Notes under the pieces: generated by a model
What the model saw: only the letters and a program-made list of their open reading frames with translations
What the model was told of the DNA's origin: nothing
Database searches by the model: none
Assembly: GCA_903850335.1 (NCBI GenBank)
Contig: CAINLJ010000223.1
Location: 1-64,000, forward strand
Origin: an uncultured Bacteroidia bacterium
Lineage (GTDB): Bacteria; Bacteroidota; Bacteroidia; Bacteroidales; Prolixibacteraceae
DNA length: 64,000 nucleotides
Direction of reading: 5' to 3'
Translations under genes and position numbers: made by a program
Shown: positions 40,044-48,981 of the stretch, piece after piece
Layout: every line of letters starts with the position of its first letter
Position numbering within the stretch: the first letter of the stretch is position 1

Positions 40044-40075
40044 AAATCCCTCATCGGTAGTACGATGAGGGATTT
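40044..40075 (-). terminator. strong terminator hairpin between the OB-fold lipoprotein gene and the FAD/Fe-S oxidoreductase gene
   Basis: AAATCCCTCATCG(40044-40056)-GTAGTA-CGATGAGGGATTT(40063-40075), 13-bp perfect stem, U-tract on the minus strand. Confidence 0.75.
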
Positions 40076-40238
40076 TGTCTCTAATCTGAATAATTCAGGA
40101 ATACTCTTAACTTATTGATTATTAGAGTTTTTAAGTATTTGTGACTGAATATTTTATTGTGTCCAAGAACCTAAGGCACAAGGGTTTCACAAATTTTATA
40201 AATTATTCAGCCAATAGGCTCACCTAATAGTTTGCTGA

Positions 40239-40943
40239 TTATTTAATTGTTTTAGCCTCTTCAACGATCACATCATAAGAATAACCTGCACCAAAATCTT
40301 TGTTCAATGCAACAACACCTTCAAAAGTAACAACATCACCAACTTTTACTTCTTCATTGGTGGTTATTGTAAGATCAAATGAACCATTGCTGTTGGTCCC
40401 ATCCTGAATGTGTAACCAATTTTTACCCATTATCTGTGCATTATACTTCACAACCTCACCCTTTATCTTAACTGTTTTACCGGCATACGCATCCTTTTTT
40501 CCGAAAAGTTCGGCTATAGTAATACCATTGGCAGCACGTTGTACCTTGATTCCCTCTTTCGCTACCGCAGGTTGCTTTCCCTTAGGCGGATCAGATATCA
40601 TAACCTTTTCAGCTGCAACAATAGGCATACTGCTGAATTTGGCAACAAAAAGAATAACCGGAAAAGTTCTCTTAAGCTCTTTGCTTGTGAAATTAGTCAT
40701 CTCAATACTAGGCTCAAAATAATAGGTCTTGGCAACCTCAACTTCTTGTCTGGTTATCGCTATCCAGCTCTCTTTACTGTCTTCTGCTACACGTACATAT
40801 GTGTAATTACTAGACTGAATTACCTCTTGTGCTGTAACTTTATGAATATTAGGTGCCAGATTTTCACTGGGTTTACTCTTAGTCTTGCACGAGGTGCCCA
40901 GAATTAAAAACAAGGCAATTACCAGGATAGTATTTAATTTCAT
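40239..40943 (-). CDS. lipoprotein with C-terminal OB-fold (tRNA_anti-like) domain
   Basis: Lipobox LILGTSCKTK; GKTVKIKGEVVKYNAQIMGKNWLHIQDGT...VKVGDVVTFEGVVALNKDFG OB-like pattern. Confidence 0.7.
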   Translation of the reverse strand: MKLNTILVIALFLILGTSCKTKSKPSENLAPNIHKVTAQEVIQSSNYTYVRVAEDSKESWIAITRQEVEVAKTYYFEPSIEMTNFTSKELKRTFPVILFVAKFSSMPIVAAEKVMISDPPKGKQPAVAKEGIKVQRAANGITIAELFGKKDAYAGKTVKIKGEVVKYNAQIMGKNWLHIQDGTNSNGSFDLTITTNEEVKVGDVVTFEGVVALNKDFGAGYSYDVIVEEAKTIK

Positions 40944-41133
40944 AACTAAATCTTCTTTTAAAATTAATAATTGAATATATTTTTACCGTGTAAAAGTATT
41001 TATATTTTTAGAATTTTATTAGAATTTAATACAAAAACATGTTTATCTCTTCTTTGTTAATAATGTATAGCTTTACACGGCAATAAGTGATCAAAATTCA
41101 TTATTGTATGTCTAATTCAATTTTTAATCTACG

Positions 41134-41979
41134 ATGAATGTTCTAAATCCTGTTGTTTCTGAGAAACTGTTATTACTTGAGGAATGGTTTCAAAAGAGAA
41201 AAGGTTCAATTGTTGCTTTTTCAGGTGGAGTCGATTCTTCACTGGTTCTGTTTCTGGCAAGGAAATACCAGGGTCGTGAAAATTCCATTGGTGTGATTTC
41301 GAATTCGGAAAGCCTCAAAAATAAGGATTTTAATCTGGCAAAATCATTCTGTGAGACTTTTGATATCGAACTCAAAATAATAAAAACGAACGAGCTTAGC
41401 GACATTCGTTATAGTCAGAATCCAGTGAACCGCTGTTTTTATTGTAAGGACCATCTGTTTAAGGATCTTCAGAAACTCAAATTAGAATATCCTGAATTTG
41501 ATATTCTAAGCGGAACAAATTATGACGATCTGGGAGATTATCGTCCTGGAATAGAGGCAGCAGAAAAAAATTCTGTAAGCTCACCCCTTGTGGATTGTAA
41601 GGTAACTAAGGAGGAAGTCAGAGAAATTGCGAAGAATTTTGATCTTCCTAATTGGGATAAACCGGCCAGCCCCTGCCTTAGCTCAAGGATCCCTTATAAC
41701 CAGGCTGTAACAGGACTAAAACTTAGACAAATTGAAGCTGCGGAGGACCTGCTTAACAGGTATGGATTTGAAGATGTCAGGGTCCGTCATTTTGGGACTT
41801 TTGCCAAAATAGAGGTTAAAAAAAATGATCTTGCAAAACTTGACACCCTTAAGGATTTCATCGCCAATGAAATAAAGGAAATTGGATTCGAAAATATTGA
41901 GATTGACATCGAAGGTCTGGTGTCCGGCAAATTAAACCGTGTTCTTAACCCTTCGCATATGAAAAAAAATTTGTTATGA
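41134..41979 (+). CDS. larE: ATP-dependent sacrificial sulfur transferase LarE
   Basis: IVAFSGGVDSSLVLFLARKY PP-loop, NRCFYCKDHLFKDL, DYRPGIEAAEKN, PASPCLSSRIPY. Confidence 0.95.
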   Translation: MNVLNPVVSEKLLLLEEWFQKRKGSIVAFSGGVDSSLVLFLARKYQGRENSIGVISNSESLKNKDFNLAKSFCETFDIELKIIKTNELSDIRYSQNPVNRCFYCKDHLFKDLQKLKLEYPEFDILSGTNYDDLGDYRPGIEAAEKNSVSSPLVDCKVTKEEVREIAKNFDLPNWDKPASPCLSSRIPYNQAVTGLKLRQIEAAEDLLNRYGFEDVRVRHFGTFAKIEVKKNDLAKLDTLKDFIANEIKEIGFENIEIDIEGLVSGKLNRVLNPSHMKKNLL

Positions 41980-43148
41980 GAATTTTGTATTATGATTGTT
42001 TTGCCGGGATCAGCGGTGATATGAACCTGGGAGCCTTACTGGATCTTGGTGTAGATCCTGAGTTGTTAAGGAAAGAACTCCGGAAATTAAATATAGATGG
42101 ATTTCATCTCGATATAACGAAAGACAGCCGAAGAGGTATTTCTGGCACAAAAGCTACAGTTGTTGTAGAAAATCCTGATAACGAAAAACACCGTCACCTA
42201 AGGCACATTGAGGAATTGATTAATCAAAGCACCCTGTCTGAATCTATCAAAGTAGCATCACTTAGGATTTTTGATCTGATTGCAGAGGCTGAGGCCCGGG
42301 TTCATCAGATCGATAAGCGGAGCGTTCACTTTCATGAGGTTGGGGCACTCGATTCTATTGCAGATATCGTCGGAGCCGCAATTTGTCTTGAATTGCTTAA
42401 TGTAGATAAGGTGATTTCTTCTCCTATTCAGCTGGGAGGAGGAATGGTAAAATGTGCTCATGGGATTATGCCCGTACCTGCGCCGGCAACTGCCTTGATT
42501 GTGACTGGTGTTCCGGTTAAATCGGGACTGGTACAACACGAGGCGACAACACCAACTGGGGCTGCAATACTCGTCGGAATGGTGAATGAATTTTCTGATC
42601 AGATTAATTTCCCGATCCAAAAAGTTGCATACGGTATAGGGCAGCGTGATGTGTCGGAGGTACCAAACGTCTTGCGGGTATACCTTTTGGATTCAGGCAC
42701 CGGGTCGGATGATTCTGCCGTAGAACAAGCCCGGATTGTTGAGTGTAATATCGATGACATGAACCCCGAATGGTATGAATTTCTCTTTCAGAAACTCTTT
42801 GAGGCAGGCGCTTCGGATGTCTTTTTAACTCCGGTGATCATGAAAAAATCCAGACCAGCCAACAGACTGTCTGTACTGTGTAAAAATGAAGTTCTTTCAC
42901 ATATAAAGGAAACCATTTTCAGACACAGTACCTCAATTGGACTTGTCGATTTTCCTATGTCAAAGACGGTTCTCGAACGAAGCGAAAGGGAAGTTGAAAC
43001 AGAGATCGGGAAAGTTCGCATCAAATACAGCTCCTACAAGGGGAAAGAGATACATGCAAAGCCTGAATATGAGGATATGAGAAAGTTAGCCCTGGCAAAC
43101 AATATTACCCTTGGTGAAGTGGAAAAAATTATAAATAAAATAGGTTAA
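41976..43148 (+). CDS. larC: nickel pincer cofactor biosynthesis protein LarC
   Basis: YYDCFAGISGDMNLGALLDLG, VHFHEVGALDSIADIVGAAICLE, ECNIDDMNPEWYEFLFQKLFEAGASDVFLTPVIMKKSRP; overlaps larE by ATGA. Confidence 0.96.
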   Translation: MRILYYDCFAGISGDMNLGALLDLGVDPELLRKELRKLNIDGFHLDITKDSRRGISGTKATVVVENPDNEKHRHLRHIEELINQSTLSESIKVASLRIFDLIAEAEARVHQIDKRSVHFHEVGALDSIADIVGAAICLELLNVDKVISSPIQLGGGMVKCAHGIMPVPAPATALIVTGVPVKSGLVQHEATTPTGAAILVGMVNEFSDQINFPIQKVAYGIGQRDVSEVPNVLRVYLLDSGTGSDDSAVEQARIVECNIDDMNPEWYEFLFQKLFEAGASDVFLTPVIMKKSRPANRLSVLCKNEVLSHIKETIFRHSTSIGLVDFPMSKTVLERSEREVETEIGKVRIKYSSYKGKEIHAKPEYEDMRKLALANNITLGEVEKIINKIG

Positions 43149-43149
43149 G

Positions 43150-43887
43150 ATGGATTATCAGACAATCCTTGAGAAATATAAAGCCGGAGCTCTAAATCTG
43201 GATGAAGCAATGTCACAACTCTCAAATCAGGGTAGCGAAGACATGGGATTTGCCAATATAGATACTGAAAGACAGAAAAGGACGGGGATTCCCGAGGTTA
43301 TTTATGCCTCAGGAAAGACAACTGAACAGGTTAAATTAATCGTCGAAAGAATGTACCACAAAGGGATGGATATTCTTGCTACCCGAGTCAATGACGATAT
43401 GTATGAAGCTGTAAAAACTGTAGTTCCCAATGCTATTTATAATGTACTGGCCAGGACTATAACTTATAAACATAAGGAAGAAATATTAACTGATGATTAT
43501 ATAGCCATCATTTCGGCGGGAACTTCTGATCTTCCTGTTGCTGAAGAGGCAGCTGAAACGGCAAGATTTCTAAATAATAAAGTGATTACAATATATGATG
43601 TTGGAGTTGCAGGCATCCACAGGCTTTTTCATAAATGGGATGTTATTCGCAACGCACGGGTAATAATCGTTGTTGCAGGTATGGAAGGTGCACTGGCAAG
43701 TGTAGTTGGAGGACTCGTGGACAAGCCCGTGATTGGTGTACCTACAAGCGTAGGTTATGGTGCCAGTTTCCAAGGAATATCAGCACTCCTTTCGATGTTA
43801 AATAGTTGTGCAAGTGGTGTTTCTGTAGTGAATATTGATAATGGTTTTGGTGCCGCATGTCAGGCATCACTTATAAATAAATTGTAA
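43150..43887 (+). CDS. larB: nickel pincer cofactor biosynthesis protein LarB
   Basis: TGIPEVIYASGKTTEQVKLIVERM, ISAGTSDLPVAEEAAETA, DVGVAGIHRLF, VVAGMEGALASVVGGLVDKPVIGVPTSVGYGA. Confidence 0.96.
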   Translation: MDYQTILEKYKAGALNLDEAMSQLSNQGSEDMGFANIDTERQKRTGIPEVIYASGKTTEQVKLIVERMYHKGMDILATRVNDDMYEAVKTVVPNAIYNVLARTITYKHKEEILTDDYIAIISAGTSDLPVAEEAAETARFLNNKVITIYDVGVAGIHRLFHKWDVIRNARVIIVVAGMEGALASVVGGLVDKPVIGVPTSVGYGASFQGISALLSMLNSCASGVSVVNIDNGFGAACQASLINKL

Positions 43888-43889
43888 TT

Positions 43890-44237
43890 ATGAAGCGGTT
43901 TATCCTCCTGGCACTTTTATTTTCAAGCATCTTTTTTAATGCTGAAGCGCAATCTGATAGTCTTCAGGTTATGCGTAAGAGTATAGATAGCCTCGACCTG
44001 CAAATCATCCGCCTATTGGGAAAGCGGATGGAGGTGGTTACCAGTATTGGAAAGTATAAGGCAGTTCATCAGATTGCACCTCTTCAACCTAAACGTTTTG
44101 AGGAGGTGGTTCAGAAGAATATTCTTTCAGGTCAGAAGGAGCAACTTTCTGAGCCCTTCATACGAGCACTTATGGATGCAATTCACGAGGAAAGTCTGAA
44201 GAAGGAGAGAGCATTGCAAGAGAAAAAAGTGCCATGA
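43890..44237 (+). CDS. chorismate mutase (AroQ-fold) with predicted signal peptide
   Basis: MKRFILLALLFSSIFFNAEAQ signal-like; MRKSIDSLDLQIIRLLGKRMEVVTSIGKYKAVHQIAPLQPKRFEEVV resembles the AroQ core. Confidence 0.8.
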   Translation: MKRFILLALLFSSIFFNAEAQSDSLQVMRKSIDSLDLQIIRLLGKRMEVVTSIGKYKAVHQIAPLQPKRFEEVVQKNILSGQKEQLSEPFIRALMDAIHEESLKKERALQEKKVP

Positions 44238-44308
44238 AAGAGATCCTGTTTTAGGGAATACAGATATGTACTACTCAAATTAACTACAAACTAAAGGAAC
44301 CGCAACCT

Positions 44309-46114
44309 ATGAACGCAATGCCATTTGTTATAGGAGCTTTTGCTTTTTTCGCTCTTGCCTACCGGTTTTATTACAGTTTTATATCTGCAAAGGTGCTGAT
44401 GTTAAATGATAATGAAGTAGCACCTTCTATCCGTCTGTTCGACAAAAATAATTATTATCCTATGCCCAAGTGGATTGTCTTTGGACATCACTTCGCCGCA
44501 ATTGCAGGTGCCGGTCCTCTTGTTGGTCCTGTTCTTGCTGCACAGTTTGGATTTATGCCCGGATTTATATGGATGCTTGTTGGAGCTGTCATGGCTGGTG
44601 GAGTTCACGACATGGTCATTCTTACCGCCTCAGTCAGATATGATGGTAAATCGCTTGCTGAAATTGCTAAAGCCGAGATTAGCTCACTAAGTGGTACAGT
44701 CACATCAGTAGCAGTTCTTATCATAATGATTATAGCACTTGCCGGATTGGGTGTTGTTGTTGTTAATGCCTTGGCTGAAAGCTCATGGGGTACCTTCACA
44801 ATCGCAGCAACAATTCCAATAGCTCTGTTTATGGGATTATGGATGTTTAAATTCCGTAAGGATAAGACAGTCGAGGGAACAATAATTGGTGTTATTCTAC
44901 TTTCACTTGCAGTCATTTATGGAAAATATATCCCTGGCTCACCTCTTGAATCATGGTTTACTTTCGATCGTAAGACCCTAACTCTTCTTTTAGCCGGATA
45001 TGGATTCCTGGCTTCAGTACTTCCTGTTTGGCTCTTATTGTCACCTCGTGATTATTTGAGTTCAATCATGAAACTTGGAGTAATCTTTTTACTCGCAGTC
45101 GGAATTGTAATTGTTGCTCCAGTGATTCAGATGCCCTCACTGACACCCTATATTCGTGGTGGAGGTCCGATAATTCCAGGTACCTTGTTCCCTTATCTTT
45201 TTATAACAATTGCATGTGGTGCAATCTCAGGATTTCATGCACTTGTTAGTTCCGGGACAACCCCCAAAATGATCATGAAAGAGTCACATATTCAGCAAAT
45301 AGCAGTTGGTTCAATGCTTGCTGAAGGGATGGTAAGCATTCTGGCTTTGATTGCAGCGACAAGTCTGTTCCCGCTTGATTATTTCCAGATTAATGTCTCA
45401 CCTGAAAAATTTGCCCAGATCCTACCGCAGCTTAAGGCGTTAGGATTTACCCAGACTAACCTTCTTGCATTATCATCTGAGGTAGGGGAAGTTATTGCCG
45501 GCCGTCCAGGTGGTGCTGTCTCCCTGGCAGTCGGGATGGCGCAGGTCTTTTCTGCAATCCCCGGGCTTTCAGGTCTGATGTCCTACTGGTATCATTTTGC
45601 AATTATGTTTGAAGCATTATTTATTTTAACAACGATAGATGCCGGTACCCGTATTGCCAGATTTATTCTTCAGGAAGCCTTAGGTAAGGTTTACAAACCA
45701 TTTGGTAACACGAGTTGGTTACCGGGTAATCTGATTACCAGCCTGATCGTAGTCTTTGCATGGGGATATTTTATTTACACAGGAAGTGTTTCAACGATTT
45801 GGCCAATGTTTGGTGTTGCTAACCAATTGCTTGCAACTCTTGCCCTGGCTATCGGAACATCATATCTCATAAATCGAGGGAAACGAAAATATATCTGGAT
45901 TACACTAATTCCAATGATATTCGTTGGTGTAACTACCATTACCGGAGGAATTATGAATATGATAAATATTTATATTCCTCAGATCAGCCTTCAAAAAACG
46001 CAAATCCAGGGGACGATTAATACCTTACTTACGTCAGTTATCCTGATATGTGTTTCGCTTATTATTTTGGAAGCAGCGAAGCAATGGATTAAAGGAGACC
46101 GAAAAGGTCACTGA
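44309..46114 (+). CDS. carbon starvation protein A (CstA) family peptide/pyruvate transporter
   Basis: MPKWIVFGHHFAAIAGAGPLVGPVLAAQFGFMPGFIWMLVGAVMAGGVHDMVIL, FHALVSSGTTPKMIMKESHI, many TM segments. Confidence 0.95.
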   Translation: MNAMPFVIGAFAFFALAYRFYYSFISAKVLMLNDNEVAPSIRLFDKNNYYPMPKWIVFGHHFAAIAGAGPLVGPVLAAQFGFMPGFIWMLVGAVMAGGVHDMVILTASVRYDGKSLAEIAKAEISSLSGTVTSVAVLIIMIIALAGLGVVVVNALAESSWGTFTIAATIPIALFMGLWMFKFRKDKTVEGTIIGVILLSLAVIYGKYIPGSPLESWFTFDRKTLTLLLAGYGFLASVLPVWLLLSPRDYLSSIMKLGVIFLLAVGIVIVAPVIQMPSLTPYIRGGGPIIPGTLFPYLFITIACGAISGFHALVSSGTTPKMIMKESHIQQIAVGSMLAEGMVSILALIAATSLFPLDYFQINVSPEKFAQILPQLKALGFTQTNLLALSSEVGEVIAGRPGGAVSLAVGMAQVFSAIPGLSGLMSYWYHFAIMFEALFILTTIDAGTRIARFILQEALGKVYKPFGNTSWLPGNLITSLIVVFAWGYFIYTGSVSTIWPMFGVANQLLATLALAIGTSYLINRGKRKYIWITLIPMIFVGVTTITGGIMNMINIYIPQISLQKTQIQGTINTLLTSVILICVSLIILEAAKQWIKGDRKGH

Positions 46115-46121
46115 AAATAGA

Positions 46122-47288
46122 TTAGATTTTTAATTTGATTTTTATTCTACCTAAAAATTCGGTTATTCCAATGATTATCAGCGCATATACAAATGATTTA
46201 AACAATCCTGGTATACCGGTTTTGATAAATGTTGGTAATGTAAAGGCAAAGGTTGCTAAACTGTAATAGATATAAGGAATGAGATAACAGGTAAGCGTTG
46301 AAGAGCCTGCAGGTTTTAGGAAATTAAACCATTTTGCCTTGCCATATAGATCTGCAACCAGATAGACAAAACCAAAAACACCCAGTGCTATTCCATTGCA
46401 TAGAAAAACCCAGGTGGGCGTAGCGTGAATTTTTGAAATGATGAAAAAGTTACGCAATCCAAATCCGGCAATAATCATAAGTATTCCTGCTGATAAGTAT
46501 ATAAAGGGAAGTTTGCGCTTCTGATCTGATGATCCTGCCCGGTCGTTAACAAGTGTGGCGAGTATACCGGCAAAGGCAAACCCTTCGAATGCCCCTCCAC
46601 CGGGTATGATCGTGCGAAACCAATGTGCCTGATCTGCAATGTTCAACATAGTAAACAGAACCCAGGTAAAAATTAATAACAGCTGCGATTTGTTTGCGAA
46701 AAGATAAATAGTAGAGGTGATAAGATAAGTCCAGCCAATTAAACCAAGAATGCCCCACCAGGAATGTGACATAGATCCTGTACCATCCTTACCACCTCTG
46801 AAAACCAGGTAAAGTGCAATTAAAATTAGAATGCCAAAAACTTGAAGACCAACATAAAGGTATTTTTTCCATGTTTCAGTTTTAGGATAAATATTCCATA
46901 TCAGGAAAAATGCTATTGTCATTATGATTTCAAAGACTTCCCGGCTGATGCCGGATGCAATAACATTCAAATGATCAATGTTAACAGTAAAATATCCCAT
47001 CACTAAAAGTGCCAGTGAGCGCAAAATAATATGTTTTAAGATCTTCAGCTGATTTTCCCCCTTCTTGAGCCTGTTGCGAATGGCATAGGGTATAGACATC
47101 CCCACGATAAAAAGAAAGCAAGGGAAAATAATATCAGAAAATCCCAAAAAATCCTGATCTGCTTTGGCATGTTCGAGCCATAAAGGAATGCCGGACAGTG
47201 TCCAGAAGTCATTCACAAATATCATTAACAACATGGTTATGCCACGAAAAATATCAATTGAGATGATACGGGTTTGATTGTTGTTCAT
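46122..47288 (-). CDS. DUF5009 / heparan-alpha-glucosaminide N-acetyltransferase-like membrane protein
   Basis: RIISIDIFRGITMLLMIFVNDFW, DIIFPCFLFIVGMSIPYAI, multiple TM segments. Confidence 0.87.
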   Translation of the reverse strand: MNNNQTRIISIDIFRGITMLLMIFVNDFWTLSGIPLWLEHAKADQDFLGFSDIIFPCFLFIVGMSIPYAIRNRLKKGENQLKILKHIILRSLALLVMGYFTVNIDHLNVIASGISREVFEIIMTIAFFLIWNIYPKTETWKKYLYVGLQVFGILILIALYLVFRGGKDGTGSMSHSWWGILGLIGWTYLITSTIYLFANKSQLLLIFTWVLFTMLNIADQAHWFRTIIPGGGAFEGFAFAGILATLVNDRAGSSDQKRKLPFIYLSAGILMIIAGFGLRNFFIISKIHATPTWVFLCNGIALGVFGFVYLVADLYGKAKWFNFLKPAGSSTLTCYLIPYIYYSLATFAFTLPTFIKTGIPGLFKSFVYALIIIGITEFLGRIKIKLKI

Positions 47289-47346
47289 TATAAGTCCATT
47301 ATTCTTTGTATTTTTCTTGAAAAAGCAGGATCATTCCTTCATTTAT

Positions 47347-48456
47347 CTATATTTTTTCATTGTGTTTCCTGATGGTTTCAAATAATGTCTTAAAACAATT
47401 GCTTTGTGTGTTTTGTCCTGCTTTTGGATTCGTTTTACGTCCATAATATTCATCCATAAACGATCCTGCGCCACTCCAGATTGTTTGCATCATCCCCTGG
47501 AACCTCTCCTTCATCTCGGGTGTAGCTGCGACCCTGAACCGAAACATGTCTTCTGTCTGTTTAACTGCATTTTCCGGCATCCTCCAGGGACAAGTAATTA
47601 CGCTAAGGCCCTTAATTGCAAAATAAGCGGGTGTAAGGTCCGGGCGTTCATAATGCCAGTCACATATCATGACATCTTTATTTATCAGATCAACAGCACG
47701 GTATGTATTATTCATGCTTGCTTCCCACATGCCCATCCCTGTCGTCTTACCATCGATTAACCTGTCACCCCAAATCCAAAGCTGACGGTTTTTTAATGCA
47801 AGGTGATTACGAAGGAGGTTGACTTCACCGGCAAATAACTCAGCTTTATCTCTTCCTGAACATCGTGGACACTGATCTTCTCCGATATAAAATACCTCAT
47901 CCATGCCTGCATGAAATGCATCGGATTCAAAGGCATCACATATTTCGTCTATTAAGGCGAACACAATGGGATGAAGATCCGGATGAAGAGGGCAATAACT
48001 CTTGCAATACAGACCATCAGGATTTGGCCATTTGTATTTGTCCGGCATTTTTACCTTGGGAGTTTCATCAAACTGAGGATAAACACTTAGTAACCGGGTT
48101 GTCTTTGAAGCCCAGGATTGATGTCCGAGAAGATTTATCTGTGGTATAATGCGAATGTTATTTTTGCGACAGGTATTTACCATTTTTTTAACATCGTCCG
48201 GCGACAGAGATACTGAGTCGCTTAGTTCAGGATGACTGCTAAATTTGTAACTGTAATCGATCCTAAGAATCAGTGTGTTAACATTTCTGCTTGCTAATTC
48301 TTCTGCAATGAACTTGTTAAATTCTTCAATTTCTGATGGTTTAGGAGTTCCAATGCAAAAGCCCCTTACAGGCAGTGTCTCCTGTGCATAAACGGAATTC
48401 AAAATAAAACAAAAAAAGAGCAGGACACTCTTCAGGATAATTTTAGTCATTTTCAA
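47347..48456 (-). CDS. GH20-like (hexosaminidase catalytic-fold) secreted glycosidase
   Basis: Signal peptide; RGFCIGTPKPSEIEEFNKFIAEELASRNVNTLILRIDYSYKF, IRIIPQINLLGHQSW, FHAGMDEVFYIGEDQCPRCSG. Confidence 0.75.
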   Translation of the reverse strand: MKMTKIILKSVLLFFCFILNSVYAQETLPVRGFCIGTPKPSEIEEFNKFIAEELASRNVNTLILRIDYSYKFSSHPELSDSVSLSPDDVKKMVNTCRKNNIRIIPQINLLGHQSWASKTTRLLSVYPQFDETPKVKMPDKYKWPNPDGLYCKSYCPLHPDLHPIVFALIDEICDAFESDAFHAGMDEVFYIGEDQCPRCSGRDKAELFAGEVNLLRNHLALKNRQLWIWGDRLIDGKTTGMGMWEASMNNTYRAVDLINKDVMICDWHYERPDLTPAYFAIKGLSVITCPWRMPENAVKQTEDMFRFRVAATPEMKERFQGMMQTIWSGAGSFMDEYYGRKTNPKAGQNTQSNCFKTLFETIRKHNEKI

Positions 48457-48548
48457 GGGTATATTTAGCGTTTGAATTGTAGGGTAAAGCTGGTTAAAAA
48501 TCTAAACATTAGCAAGAATAACAGGGCATAATGTTCTCCCAGTTTCTT

Positions 48549-48765
48549 ACCCTCAGTTTCGCTGAGGGTCATTTACATTTAACTCCTTTCGGAGTTGCTT
48601 ATAAATTGATAATTAAGCATTTAAATAAATAATTATCCATTTTCCAAAAACATATTATGCTTATTGCAATTATAATTCCACCAAAGGTGGAAAAATATTA
48701 ATGGCCCCCAATTTTTATTGGGGGTTAATGAACTGGTATAGAATTTCAACCCGAAGCGGGTTGAA
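48549..48765. repeat. cluster of five non-identical short hairpins (REP-like)
   Basis: ACCCTCAG-TTTCG-CTGAGGGT (48549-48569); AACTCC-TTTC-GGAGTT (48581-48596); TTCCACC-AAA-GGTGGAA (48676-48692); CCCCCAAT-TTTT-ATTGGGGG (48705-48724); TTCAACCC-GAAGC-GGGTTGAA (48745-48765). Confidence 0.75.
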
Positions 48766-48906
48766 TCCTTTCTGATTAGTTTTAATTAAGTCAATAATAA
48801 CCATTTTCGCTCTACTCACCGATTTCATTTGATAAGGTAACAAATCCACTTTAAGTGAATTGTAATCAGCATTTATTTCAAACTTGCTAAAATTGTTTTT
48901 AAACGG

Positions 48907-48914
48907 TATATTTG
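48907..48914 (+). promoter_or_regulatory. candidate promoter: TTG(48884-48886)-N20-TATATTTG
   Basis: TATATTTG with TTG 20 nt upstream, matching the Bacteroidota -33/-7 spacing; 68 bp before the GAF kinase start. Confidence 0.5.
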
Positions 48915-48981
48915 AATGTTGAAGCATTATTTATTGTTAACTGAAATGGTTCAAAATCAGACCATGTAAAATACTCAAAAG

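Noticed and set aside
48549-48765. CRISPR array
   Set aside because: The hairpins are all different in sequence, lack a constant repeat and regular spacers, and no cas genes are present.
48715-48927. 70-aa minus-strand ORF in the hairpin-rich intergenic region
   Set aside because: It overlaps the hairpins, has no recognisable family, and its end is made of repeat-derived sequence (GFNPLRVEI). Likely spurious.
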